A stretch of 39,705 nucleotides of DNA from assembly GCA_002308595.1 (NCBI GenBank), contig DBWH01000062.1:44505-84209 (forward strand), given 5' to 3'. The notes below the pieces were generated by a model. That model was not told the DNA's origin, made no database searches, and saw only the letters and a program-made list of their open reading frames with translations. Made by a program: the position numbers and the translations under genes. The first letter of the stretch is position 1, and each line of letters begins with the position of its first letter. Positions 25,125 through 32,863 of the stretch are shown here, one piece after another. This stretch comes from Mageeibacillus sp. UBA1243. Lineage in GTDB: Bacteria; Bacillota; Clostridia; UBA1212.

Positions 25125-26813
25125 TTATTTAATCCACCATTCCGCTGCACCTGAAAGCGGTGCCCATGGTCTTAATATCTCTTCCCTGACACCGCCAATG
25201 CGTCCGCTTGTAACGAGCGCGTTGTCGGCAATGAACAGCCCGACGATCGGGCAGTCGTCAAGAATGATCTCCTCTATCCTCGCAAACGCCGCCGCAACAA
25301 CCGCCGGGTCGCTGTGAAGCCTCGTCTGCGCGATGTAATCATCTATCCTGGAGTCGCTGTAGAACGAATAGTTGAGTGCACCGTTCGTCCCGAAAACAGC
25401 CCCGCAGTCCTGCCACACGCCAAGCTCAATCTCGACGGCGGCAATCATATATTCTCTCGCGTTGAGCCTCGCAAGGTAATCCTCGTCCGTAAGCTCATAA
25501 AGCTCAACCCTGACGCCAATGTCTCTCAAGCCCTCGACCGCCGCACGCATCACAGCCGTCATCCTGTAGCTCTGTCTCGGGCTTATCGCGCTCACCGTGA
25601 GCTCCTCGCCGTTCCTGAACCAGCCTTCTGCCGTGCGCTCGTAGCCGGCCTCAATCAGCAGCTGCATCGCATGCTCCGGGCTGTACGTAAAGTCCGCGGC
25701 ATTCTGTGTCCTGTATACTGTTCCCGAATAGAGAGGAAGGAGCGATATCGTCGCCCTGCCCGAAGCCGCCTTGTTCACAGCTTCTGTCCTGCTCGTCACA
25801 TAGTTCAGAGCCTGCCTGAGCTTCTTCTCGCTGAACGGGTTGTCGAGTGTAATGTAGCTCTTCTCGCCCGTCACAGGGTCCGCCGCGCCGCGCAGGTATG
25901 TCGTTGCACAGTTAACGGCAATGTAATCGTAGCCCGTCCCTCCGTAATAGTAAACTTTCGAGCCCTCGCGGAGCAGATTGGCGCCTACCGAAGCGCCCTG
26001 GACGACGCAGATGTCAAAATCGGAATTGACCTTGGCGTTTTCGCTTTCGAAAACCGTTATGTCAATCGTGTTGTAATATGTCAGCTTCGACTTGTCCCTG
26101 TAGAGCGTGTTTTTCTCGAGCAGAATGTGCCCGCCGTCAAACTCGGTCGTCCTGAAAATACCCGTCGCGTCGAGAACCACAGGCCTGTCTGACGCCAATG
26201 TCTGCCACCCCACGAACGGGATGCACAGCTTGTTCACAAAAAGCGCATCAGGCTCCTTCAAAATGATCTGGACCGTCTCCTTGTCCGCAACCGAGCATCC
26301 GGCAACGTTCTTCACATTCTCCGCATAATTGCCGCCAAAGCCGATGATATTGTCAATGAGTATCTTGACGTCTTCCGCCTCCGCTGCCGCGCCGCTGTGA
26401 AAAACAACGCCGCTGTCAACCTTGAGCTCCCACACTCTGTAGGTATCGTCAACGCTCCACGACGTAATAACGCCCGGCCTTATCTGCATGTCCGGCCCTA
26501 TATCGACGAGATTTTCGCACACGAAAGCGCACAGGAAAAGCCTCAGGTCCTCATTTGAAGTCCGCAGCGGATTTACCGTATCGTAAGGCCCGATTGAAAG
26601 CTTGAGGGTTCCGCCCGGAACAGGATTCTCCGGTTTCGGAGTTTCCGAAGTCACCCCTTTTGTCGCACGGGGAGTCGATACGTCATCGGGTATCTCACCC
26701 GAGCCGGGGATTGCACAGCCGCACAGAGCAACGATTGCCGATGCGATGACCGCAGCCGCAACCGTTTTAACAATATGCCTTTTTTTGTGCGTTCCAGGCT
26801 TTCTGAAAAGCAT
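25125..26813 (-). CDS. Extracellular solute-binding protein, family 5 (oligopeptide/nickel type), lipoprotein
   Basis: 562 residues. Signal peptide with lipobox ALCGC (Cys33), Thr/Pro linker, then the SBP_bac_5 fold beginning GGTLKLSIGPYDTVNPLRTS and containing the class signature near SVDDTYRVWELKVDSGVVFHSG. Such proteins bind peptides, nickel complexes or other solutes for Opp/Dpp-type importers. No permease or ATPase genes flank it, so it is an orphan binding protein in this window. AGAGGAG precedes the ATG and it has its own promoter. Confidence 0.88.
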   Translation of the reverse strand: MLFRKPGTHKKRHIVKTVAAAVIASAIVALCGCAIPGSGEIPDDVSTPRATKGVTSETPKPENPVPGGTLKLSIGPYDTVNPLRTSNEDLRLFLCAFVCENLVDIGPDMQIRPGVITSWSVDDTYRVWELKVDSGVVFHSGAAAEAEDVKILIDNIIGFGGNYAENVKNVAGCSVADKETVQIILKEPDALFVNKLCIPFVGWQTLASDRPVVLDATGIFRTTEFDGGHILLEKNTLYRDKSKLTYYNTIDITVFESENAKVNSDFDICVVQGASVGANLLREGSKVYYYGGTGYDYIAVNCATTYLRGAADPVTGEKSYITLDNPFSEKKLRQALNYVTSRTEAVNKAASGRATISLLPLYSGTVYRTQNAADFTYSPEHAMQLLIEAGYERTAEGWFRNGEELTVSAISPRQSYRMTAVMRAAVEGLRDIGVRVELYELTDEDYLARLNAREYMIAAVEIELGVWQDCGAVFGTNGALNYSFYSDSRIDDYIAQTRLHSDPAVVAAAFARIEEIILDDCPIVGLFIADNALVTSGRIGGVREEILRPWAPLSGAAEWWIK

Positions 26814-26937
26814 AAACTCCTCTTGTCCTTTTCCGGTCTTAATTAAGCTCCGGAAACTTTTTCACCCCGCGAAACGTCTGCACGGCAGCTGTTTCTCACT
26901 GCACGTTTAAACCATTTTGTCAGAGTTTCCCCTGTGG

Positions 26938-26966
26938 ATTTTACTATATTTTTAGATTCATTGCAA
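26938..26966 (-). promoter_or_regulatory. Candidate promoter of the solute-binding protein gene
   Basis: Minus strand: -35 TTGCAA (26961-26966), 17-bp spacer, -10 TAAAAT (complement of 26938-26943), leaving a leader of about 120 nt that includes a TTTCCGG/CCGGAAA hairpin. Confidence 0.55.
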
Positions 26967-27007
26967 AAGAAACGAACCTTTAAGCTTGGCACAAAGATAA
27001 CTTCAGC

Positions 27008-27036
27008 AAAAAAGACCCCTTGGCGGAGTCTTTTTT
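27008..27036 (-). terminator. Terminator of the VWA gene, with an octamer in its loop
   Basis: AAAAAAGAC (27008-27016) pairs with GTCTTTTTT (27028-27036), giving a U-tract on the minus strand. The loop carries CCTTGGCG (27018-27025). Confidence 0.85.
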
Positions 27037-27070
27037 CGCATTGTTATGCTCTACATTGAAGTCATTTCTG

Positions 27071-27715
27071 TCACGACCCTCTTGAGCTTACGTCCCGGTC
27101 AAGGGGTTTGCGCCAGCCTTTACCTATGCTGCCCTTCTTGCGCAGCTCCTTTATTGCGCAGCCCAGTGCCTCGTACTGAATGTCTATGCCCGTGCTGTCG
27201 CAGTTGAACTTGACGGCGTTCTCCCTGTCCACGCCGAACTTCGCCGCCTCGCTGCAGACGTCGATGTTTGCCCCAAGGAAAATAAACTCCCAGCCCAGTT
27301 CCTTTTGCCTTTCGATGACCTTTTTAACCCTTTCGTAGCTGTACTCTCTGCTCGAATTTTCAAGGCCGTCGGTGGTAATCACCACCATGGTTTTTCCGGG
27401 GGTGAATTCATCTTTCAGCATTGTTTGCTTTTCGGCAATGCGGCTGACGGTGGTTCCTACGGCGTCCAGCAGCGCGGTGCAGCCCCCCGGGACATAGTCC
27501 TTCCGGGTCATTTTTTGGATATTGGCGATTTTCAAGCCGTCGTGCACAACTGTCACGGTGTCGTTGAAAAGGACTGTGGTCACAATGACCTCGCCCTCTT
27601 CCGTCTTCTGCTTTTCAATGAGTGAATTGAAGCCTCCGATTGTGTCGCTCTCAAGGCCGCTCATTGATCCGCTCCTGTCGATGATAAAAACCAGTTCAGT
27701 TAAATTGTTGTTCAC
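27071..27715 (-). CDS. VWA-domain protein
   Basis: 214 residues forming one von Willebrand A domain without signal peptide or membrane helix, so cytoplasmic. The MIDAS metal site is complete: DRSGS (Asp13, Ser15, Ser17), the Thr in GGCTALLDAV, and the Asp in TTDGLENSS. Similar stand-alone VWA proteins (TerY/YegL-like) serve as assembly or chaperone factors with AAA or kinase partners; none is nearby. The start is GTG with AAAGGAGGG. It lies 96 bp after an HTH gene, with two palindromes between them, and the pair looks like a two-gene module of unknown role. Confidence 0.82.
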   Translation of the reverse strand: MNNNLTELVFIIDRSGSMSGLESDTIGGFNSLIEKQKTEEGEVIVTTVLFNDTVTVVHDGLKIANIQKMTRKDYVPGGCTALLDAVGTTVSRIAEKQTMLKDEFTPGKTMVVITTDGLENSSREYSYERVKKVIERQKELGWEFIFLGANIDVCSEAAKFGVDRENAVKFNCDSTGIDIQYEALGCAIKELRKKGSIGKGWRKPLDRDVSSRGS

Positions 27716-27773
27716 GGTTTTGCCCTCCTTTATGTTTTTCGGGTGAATTATAAAGGAAAAGCATTGGCGGCAG

Positions 27774-27808
27774 GTCGCAATTAATGCGACATTTTCAAGA
27801 CTTGAAAA
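27774..27808. promoter_or_regulatory. Two adjacent palindromes between the HTH and VWA genes
   Basis: GTCGCA-ATTAA-TGCGAC (27774-27790) and TTTTCAAG-A-CTTGAAAA (27792-27808) lie side by side, right after the HTH gene stop and just upstream of an octamer and a minus-strand TATAAT (complement of about 27748-27753). They could be operators for the HTH protein; neither is followed by a U-tract. Confidence 0.45.
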
Positions 27809-27811
27809 CTG

Positions 27812-28393
27812 TTAAACATACATGATGTCAAGGCCGTATCCGTAAAGGATCTCGTTCAGCAAACTGAGATCGTACTCGCCGGTCTTCAGAAAATACTCCA
27901 CTATAAGATCCGTTTTCGAGGAGTGGGAGAGGGTGTAGCCCGCCTTGTTCAGAAGATCCAGGGCATCGTCAAGTTCCAGCTCCAGCCCGAAGCAGAGGCA
28001 GATGGCAGTCTTCTTGCTGGGTTTGAAGTCCTTGTTCGACCTGATTTTTGAAAAAAGCCTGCGGTCTATGTGGGCCCTGGTGTACACCTCAACATCGTCA
28101 AGGCCCTTCGTGTCGATATGGCAGAAAAGCTTCTCCTGAAACGTATCGCCAATGTGACTCAGCACATCATCCAGCGACCTTGGCGCGCAGCTTTCGAGAG
28201 GCGCCATATTCTCGAGAGGAGCCAAGTTTTCATGAGGCGTCCCTGTTCCGAGACGCAGGCGGGGAGCCTTGGCGAATTTGCCGCGGGCTGTAAAGGACTT
28301 TTTCTCGGCGGCGCGGTACAATGCCTCCTCAAAATTCGCATTGATGAAATCGTCAAGCGACCGTTTGAACAAATTCAGCCTTTCACTGTCCAT
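27812..28393 (-). CDS. Uncharacterised protein with C-terminal XRE-like helix-turn-helix
   Basis: 193 residues. The N-terminal helical part (1-45) leads into a repetitive linker (ENLAPLENMAPLE) and a conserved C-terminal half: LDDVEVYTRAHIDRRLFSKIRSNKDFKPSKK, then TAICLCFGLELELDDALDLLNKAGY. This resembles Cro/CI-type HTH domains found in Firmicutes next to VWA proteins. It could be a DNA-binding regulator of the pair. An AGAAGGTG ribosome site precedes the ATG; the gene starts 27 bp after the pgeF stop, so it may be co-transcribed with ymdB-spoVS-pgeF. Three octamers in 582 bp. Confidence 0.65.
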   Translation of the reverse strand: MDSERLNLFKRSLDDFINANFEEALYRAAEKKSFTARGKFAKAPRLRLGTGTPHENLAPLENMAPLESCAPRSLDDVLSHIGDTFQEKLFCHIDTKGLDDVEVYTRAHIDRRLFSKIRSNKDFKPSKKTAICLCFGLELELDDALDLLNKAGYTLSHSSKTDLIVEYFLKTGEYDLSLLNEILYGYGLDIMYV

Positions 28394-28420
28394 TTTTGCA
28401 CCTTCTCTTCTTCACGTCCG

Positions 28421-29236
28421 TCACCGGAGCCATATTGCAGCGCCCATAAGCCCCTCGTTTTTGCCCTTCTCGCCTCTGTACGAGAAAAACAGCTCACGAT
28501 TCTCACTGCAGCACGTGCAGACACCGCCAAGGCTGATATTCTCCTGCGGCACTCCGGCGTCCGTCAGCGACTGTAAAACCATGCCGCCAAGGTCCGCATA
28601 GTACTTATTATTAACGCAATTATATGTATAAAGCTCCTCGTCAGGGAAAGCCTCTCTCAGCTCTCTGTAGACGGGTTCGTCAATTTCAAAGCACTTTCTG
28701 CAGATGGACGGTCCGACCGCGCAGAACATCTCTTTCGGAGATACTCCGTACTCACGCGACATCGCCGCAGCAGTCTTTCCCGCAATTCCGAGGGCGCAGC
28801 CTCTCCAACCCGAATGAGCCATACCGACAGCGGTTCCCTTGGCGTAGATATACACCGGCACGCAGTCTCCGTGGGTGGTGAAAAGAGGCGTCATGGGTAT
28901 GTCGGTTATCATGGCATCCGCCTCGATGACAAGCTCAGGCTTGCCGAACCTTGCGCCTGCAATCTCTTCGGTAACCTTTAGGACCCTGTCCCCGTGGACC
29001 TGCTTTACGGAAGTGAACCGCTCCTTCGGAAGGTCCTCTGCGAAAGCCGCAATTGCCGCGTTCTCCCTGACTTTATAGCTTTCCGGGTCTGTTTCGCGGC
29101 TGAATGAAGCATTGAAAAGATTTCCTGAAGCGCCTGAGATGCCGCCAAAGCGCGTCGTAAAGAAATGCCCGACGCCCTCCATGGCCTCCAGCATGTCATC
29201 CTTATATAGCTTCAGGTTTTTCTTGACTTCAAACAT
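28421..29236 (-). CDS. pgeF: PgeF/YfiH multicopper-type laccase-domain protein (purine nucleoside phosphorylase family)
   Basis: 271 residues. The DUF152 metal ligands are in place: His81 (QVHGD), Cys125 (THGDCVPV) and His141 (AHSGWRG), with the CAVGPSICRKCFEI motif. Family members act on adenosine/inosine with phosphate and have been linked to correct peptidoglycan composition. The ATG overlaps the spoVS stop by one base (TAATG), giving translational coupling. Cytoplasmic; no signal peptide. Confidence 0.9.
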   Translation of the reverse strand: MFEVKKNLKLYKDDMLEAMEGVGHFFTTRFGGISGASGNLFNASFSRETDPESYKVRENAAIAAFAEDLPKERFTSVKQVHGDRVLKVTEEIAGARFGKPELVIEADAMITDIPMTPLFTTHGDCVPVYIYAKGTAVGMAHSGWRGCALGIAGKTAAAMSREYGVSPKEMFCAVGPSICRKCFEIDEPVYRELREAFPDEELYTYNCVNNKYYADLGGMVLQSLTDAGVPQENISLGGVCTCCSENRELFFSYRGEKGKNEGLMGAAIWLR

Positions 29237-29523
29237 TACCCTGCCAGACGCTCCTCCTCTGCAAGGATTTCGAAAACGTGCAGAATGATTGCGGTCTTTT
29301 CCGTGCCGCTGATCGTGACAAGCGAGAAACCGGGCTCCATTGCAATATCCTTGCCGTCTTTTTGCAAAAACTCCTTGGCGATAGCGATCGCTTTAACGGA
29401 CTGGTTCAGCGCACCTGCGCCTACGCTCACGACCTGGGCCTCTTCCCCGTGTCTCAGACAGCCGGCAATCGCACCGGCAAGCCCGCCGACCTCAGTGTCT
29501 GCAGAAACTTTTAAATATTTCAT
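29236..29523 (-). CDS. spoVS: Stage V sporulation protein S
   Basis: 95-residue Alba-fold protein. The core GGLAGAIAGCLRHGEEAQVVSVGAGALNQSVKAIAIA is highly characteristic. In Bacillus it is needed for spore coat assembly and septation control and is a likely nucleic-acid-binding protein. Its position directly after ymdB is the classical Bacillus order. GGAGG lies before the ATG. Its presence suggests a spore-forming lineage, although some non-sporulating relatives also keep it. Confidence 0.95.
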   Translation of the reverse strand: MKYLKVSADTEVGGLAGAIAGCLRHGEEAQVVSVGAGALNQSVKAIAIAKEFLQKDGKDIAMEPGFSLVTISGTEKTAIILHVFEILAEEERLAG

Positions 29524-29589
29524 GATAAATCCTCCTGCCGGCTTGTGATTAACCGTCTTCTGTGCACGGTTTTTGGGTGCCGGGAGAGA

Positions 29590-29618
29590 ATTTTAAAACA
29601 TATTGAAAGCACAGTAAA
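29590..29618 (-). promoter_or_regulatory. Candidate promoter of spoVS-pgeF
   Basis: Minus strand: TTTACT (complement of 29613-29618), 17-bp spacer, TAAAAT (complement of 29590-29595). The Bacillus gene is SigH-dependent, but I see no good SigH match here. Confidence 0.5.
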
Positions 29619-29624
29619 GCAGAA

Positions 29625-29663
29625 TAATATTTCCGGAAAATTAGGAAATAATCGGAAATATTA
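29625..29663. repeat. 11-bp inverted repeat between ymdB and spoVS
   Basis: TAATATTTCCG (29625-29635) and CGGAAATATTA (29653-29663) are perfectly complementary with a 17-nt loop. There is no U-tract, so it may be an operator or mRNA hairpin rather than a terminator. Confidence 0.6.
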
Positions 29664-29681
29664 CACGAAAACCGCCAAGGC

Positions 29682-30482
29682 TCATTCGGGCAGTGTCACG
29701 ACCTCCGCGACCCTCTTCACGGATCTTGCAAGACCGGTCACATCGTCAACGTCAATCACGACTCCCCTGATCTCAAGAGTGCCCTTCTTGACGGGTTCAA
29801 AAGACGCTTTTCTGCCGAGCGCATACTTCTCGTAAACGCCCTTGTAAGCCATGCCGATTATGCTCTCTCTGGATATGCCGGTCATTCCGGCGTCCGTTAT
29901 GAACGCTGTGCCCCCGGGGAGAACTGTCTCGTCCGCCGTCTGAACGTGTGTGTGCGTGCCTATGACTGCGGACACCTTGCCGTCAAGGTACATCGCAAGC
30001 AGCTTCTTTTCGGACGTCGCCTCGGCGTGGAAATCGACAACCGTGACTTCGGCGCCCTCCGCCTTCATAGCCGCAACCATGTCGTCGGCGCACGCGAAAA
30101 GATCGTCACCGACAATGTCAATGAACGTTCTGCCCTCGATGTTGGTTATCCCGACCTTTTTGCCGCAGACCTCGGTCACAATGTACTTTTTGCCGGAACT
30201 GCCGCGGCCGATATTGGCGGGTCTCACTATGGGGAGCCTGTCCGCAAATTCCTCAAACTCCCGGCAAGACCAGACGTGGTTGCCCATGGTTATGACGTCA
30301 ACGCCCGACTCCATGATGTCCCTCGCGTCCCTGCCCGAAAGGCCTCTGCCGTTTGATGCCGCGTTTTCGCCGTTGGCGATGCAAATGTCAACGTTTTCCC
30401 TCTTTTTCAGGCTGTAGAGCCCGTGGAAAAGCGCGTCCCTGCCCGGTGTGCCGAAAACGTCGCCGATAAAAAGAATGATCAT
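29682..30482 (-). CDS. ymdB: YmdB-family metallophosphoesterase
   Basis: 266 residues of the TIGR00282 family. Binuclear metal ligands are visible: Asp8 (IGDVFG), Glu39-Asn40 (ANGENAA), Asn68-His69 (MGNHVW), DFHAEATSEK and GTHTHVQTAD. The Bacillus enzyme hydrolyses 2',3'-cAMP and controls the choice between motility and biofilm. Followed by spoVS, as in Bacillus. One CGCCAAGG octamer lies 2 bp after its stop. Confidence 0.95.
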   Translation of the reverse strand: MIILFIGDVFGTPGRDALFHGLYSLKKRENVDICIANGENAASNGRGLSGRDARDIMESGVDVITMGNHVWSCREFEEFADRLPIVRPANIGRGSSGKKYIVTEVCGKKVGITNIEGRTFIDIVGDDLFACADDMVAAMKAEGAEVTVVDFHAEATSEKKLLAMYLDGKVSAVIGTHTHVQTADETVLPGGTAFITDAGMTGISRESIIGMAYKGVYEKYALGRKASFEPVKKGTLEIRGVVIDVDDVTGLARSVKRVAEVVTLPE

Positions 30483-30511
30483 TTTTCCGTCCTGACTGTT
30501 TTGTATTTTAA

Positions 30512-30533
30512 AGGCACGCTTCAGCCGGTGCCT
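30512..30533 (-). terminator. Weak terminator-like hairpin after the CPBP gene
   Basis: AGGCAC (30512-30517) pairs with GTGCCT (30528-30533). On the minus strand it is followed by TTTAAAAT, a poor U-tract. Confidence 0.45.
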
Positions 30534-30540
30534 CTTTCGT

Positions 30541-31419
30541 TCATTTTATGTAAATGTCCGGCTGCTCGCCGTCCGTATCTTTCGAGTACCTCAGTATACC
30601 GCCAATGATAAACAGCGCGACCGCCGCGATTACAAGGACTGCGATTGAAGCAACGTTGATCATGGTTGCCTTGGCGGCATCGTTGGCGGGGTTGATCGCG
30701 TAGAAAATCAGGTTTGCGGCGTTGAAGCCGATGTGTGCGAATATCGAGGGTATCACCGACCCGCTGCGCAGCGAGAGCAGTGAGAAGACCACGCCGATCA
30801 CAAAAGCGTAGATCATCTGTATGTAGCCCGAGTGCGAGGCAGCAAACAGCGCAGAGGTCGCAACGACCGCGACAACGGTTCCCGCAGTGCCTCCGAAAAC
30901 TCTCCTGATATAGTAAAATCCTTTCCCGCGGAAACAGAGCTCCTCAATGACAGGCGCCATGACGCACACGGCAATGATCGCCACAAACGCGTTGCCCTGC
31001 ATTGTGCCCGTGACGGCCGCATCGTGCGATTCTACCCATTTTTGCGGAAAAGGTATGATTGAAACAAGAAGGATCACGACCCTGTTCAGGGCCACGCCGC
31101 CCGCGAAAGCCATTGCCGAGCCCAGAGGTATGAGCCAGGCCTGCTTTTTGTCCTTTATCTCAAGAAGTCTGAAGGACAGGAGCGGTTTTTGCTTTGCTGC
31201 GGCAAACATAATGGCCGCGACGCCGCAGGCATGAAACATCCAGATCAGGCTGTAGGCAAGCCTTCTTCCGGTGTTGTCAAGGCCTTTTATGAACGGTATT
31301 TCACCGTGAACAAAAGTGACCAAAAAGTAGGAAGACATCACAAACAGCGCAGCAATCACCATCGCAATTCTTGTGAGTATCCCGAGGTCGTTGTCGTTGT
31401 CGTAATATCTGCTGCTCAT
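30541..31419 (-). CDS. CPBP-family intramembrane glutamic endopeptidase
   Basis: 292 residues with about eight membrane helices. The Abi/CAAX signature is complete: EELCFRG (Glu159, Glu160, Arg164), ALFAASHSGY, and FAHIGFNAANL near the C-terminus. In bacteria such proteins mature or detoxify peptides or process membrane proteins; the substrate is not evident. It follows the pot genes on the same strand by 38 bp, with a CAGGCC/GGCCTG hairpin (31440-31457) between, so it may be a separate unit or a read-through gene. Confidence 0.88.
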   Translation of the reverse strand: MSSRYYDNDNDLGILTRIAMVIAALFVMSSYFLVTFVHGEIPFIKGLDNTGRRLAYSLIWMFHACGVAAIMFAAAKQKPLLSFRLLEIKDKKQAWLIPLGSAMAFAGGVALNRVVILLVSIIPFPQKWVESHDAAVTGTMQGNAFVAIIAVCVMAPVIEELCFRGKGFYYIRRVFGGTAGTVVAVVATSALFAASHSGYIQMIYAFVIGVVFSLLSLRSGSVIPSIFAHIGFNAANLIFYAINPANDAAKATMINVASIAVLVIAAVALFIIGGILRYSKDTDGEQPDIYIK

Positions 31420-31457
31420 TGGTCACTTCAAAAGGCAGGCAGGCCAAATCAGGCCTG

Positions 31458-31697
31458 TCACCATTCCTTTCCGTACTTTTTGTTTGCCGAACGCAGCGCG
31501 AGCACAATCGCAATGATAAGAACGATGGCGGTGCCCACGATCAGCAAAACTCTCATGCCCGTCGTGTTTCCGCTCTTCTGCTCAGCCGGCTTCGGAGTCG
31601 CATCGGCAACGGTCGACCCCTCAAGGTTCTCGCCAATGCTTTCCTCGGTTTCAGCCGAAAGCAGCGCCATTCCTGCCGCGTCAAAGTATGTTGTCAT
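31458..31697 (-). CDS. Small single-pass membrane protein coupled to potD
   Basis: 79 residues: a polar 47-residue N-terminal part and one membrane helix (MRVLLIVGTAIVLIIAIVLAL) with a basic tail RSANKKYGKEW, so predicted N-out/C-in. Its ATG overlaps the potD stop as ATGA, a strong sign of real translation. I do not recognise a family. It might tether or tune the polyamine-binding protein or permease. An octamer lies within it at 31631. Confidence 0.65.
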   Translation of the reverse strand: MTTYFDAAGMALLSAETEESIGENLEGSTVADATPKPAEQKSGNTTGMRVLLIVGTAIVLIIAIVLALRSANKKYGKEW

Positions 31698-32800
31698 CTT
31701 ACAATGCCCTCCCAGAGCTTCTCATAGTATGAGCGAATCTCAGGATCAAGATCATAGAAGTACTGCGTCTTCGGTTTGTGCTCGCTGTCGGGATAGAGTA
31801 TCTCATTGTCCTTGAACGAGTAGTCGGGGTTGTTCACAACACCGCTGTGAGCCGAAGCGTAGCAGAGGTACTCCGCATTGGCGAGTGCAACTTCGTTCTC
31901 AAGCATAAAGTTGATGAACATGAGGGCTGCCTCGTAGTTCCTTGCGGATTTGGGGATGCACATCGAGTCAACGAATATGTTGGTACCCTCCTTCGGGTAG
32001 AAGAACTCGAGATCGTCGTTGATGCTCTTCATGAGGAGATAGTCGCCTGCATAGTAGGGAGCGACGGCTGCGTTGCCGCCTTCCATTTTGTTGAAGACTT
32101 CGTCCATAACCCTGCCCTGAAGAACGGGGGTCTGCTCCTTAAGCTTTTCGGCTGCGGCGTCCCAAAGGGCCTTGTCGGTGTTGTTGACGTCCTGGCCGAG
32201 GAGGAACTGAGCTGTCGCGAACGCGTCTCTCGGGTTGCTGAACGAGAGGATGTTGTTCGTGTATTTGCTGTCCCAGAGGAGGTTCCAGCTGTCCGGAGTG
32301 CCCTCAACCATGGTCTTGTTGTAGATAACGCCGACCATGCCTACGTTGTACGGTACCGAGTACTCGTTCTGCGGATCGAAATACAGGTTCTTGTACTCGT
32401 CAAGTATGTACTTGTAGTTGGGTATCTTCGACGTGTCGATCTTCTGAAGCATGTCCTCCTTGATCATTCTCTGAATCATGTAGTCAGAGGGGATGACAAT
32501 GTCAACCGCCACGGCGCCGCTCTTCAGCTTTGCGTACATAGCTTCGTTGCTCGGAGTGCTGTCGTCGTAAGTGACGTTGATGCCCGTGGTCTTTTCGAAA
32601 GCCTTGATGATATCAAGCGTCCCCTCAGAGCCGTCCGAGATGTACTCACCCCAGTTTACGATGTAAAGGGATGTTCCTTCAAGTCCTGTGTAGTCGCCTT
32701 CAAGGTTCGCTACAGTATCGTTTCTCTTGCAGGAAACCGGAAGTGCGGCAAGCGCAATAAGCATTGCGCACGCAACGATCACACAAACAATTTTTTTCAT
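31694..32800 (-). CDS. potD: Spermidine/putrescine-binding lipoprotein PotD
   Basis: 368 residues. Signal peptide with lipobox LPVSC (Cys24), then a family-1-type periplasmic-binding fold: LYIVNWGEYISDG, FEKTTGINVTYDDSTPSNEAMYAKL, DIVIPSDYMIQRM, YSVPYNVGMVGVIYNK, all matching PotD/PotF. Being lipid-anchored is normal for monoderms. It binds polyamine outside the membrane for PotBC-PotA. It sits 63 bp after potC, with a hairpin (ACGCCAA/TTGGCGT) in the gap that could raise expression of potD relative to the permease. Confidence 0.95.
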   Translation of the reverse strand: MKKIVCVIVACAMLIALAALPVSCKRNDTVANLEGDYTGLEGTSLYIVNWGEYISDGSEGTLDIIKAFEKTTGINVTYDDSTPSNEAMYAKLKSGAVAVDIVIPSDYMIQRMIKEDMLQKIDTSKIPNYKYILDEYKNLYFDPQNEYSVPYNVGMVGVIYNKTMVEGTPDSWNLLWDSKYTNNILSFSNPRDAFATAQFLLGQDVNNTDKALWDAAAEKLKEQTPVLQGRVMDEVFNKMEGGNAAVAPYYAGDYLLMKSINDDLEFFYPKEGTNIFVDSMCIPKSARNYEAALMFINFMLENEVALANAEYLCYASAHSGVVNNPDYSFKDNEILYPDSEHKPKTQYFYDLDPEIRSYYEKLWEGIVR

Positions 32801-32828
32801 TTCACGTTTTCTCCATTATATATTCTTT

Positions 32829-32862
32829 ACGCCAACGTCCCCTCGCGGAGATGCATTGGCGT
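32829..32862. repeat. Inverted repeat in the potC-potD gap built from octamer cores
   Basis: ACGCCAA (32829-32835) and TTGGCGT (32856-32862) can pair around a 20-nt loop. The right arm belongs to a full CATTGGCG octamer (32854-32861); the left is a degenerate copy. Confidence 0.65.
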
Positions 32863-32863
32863 G

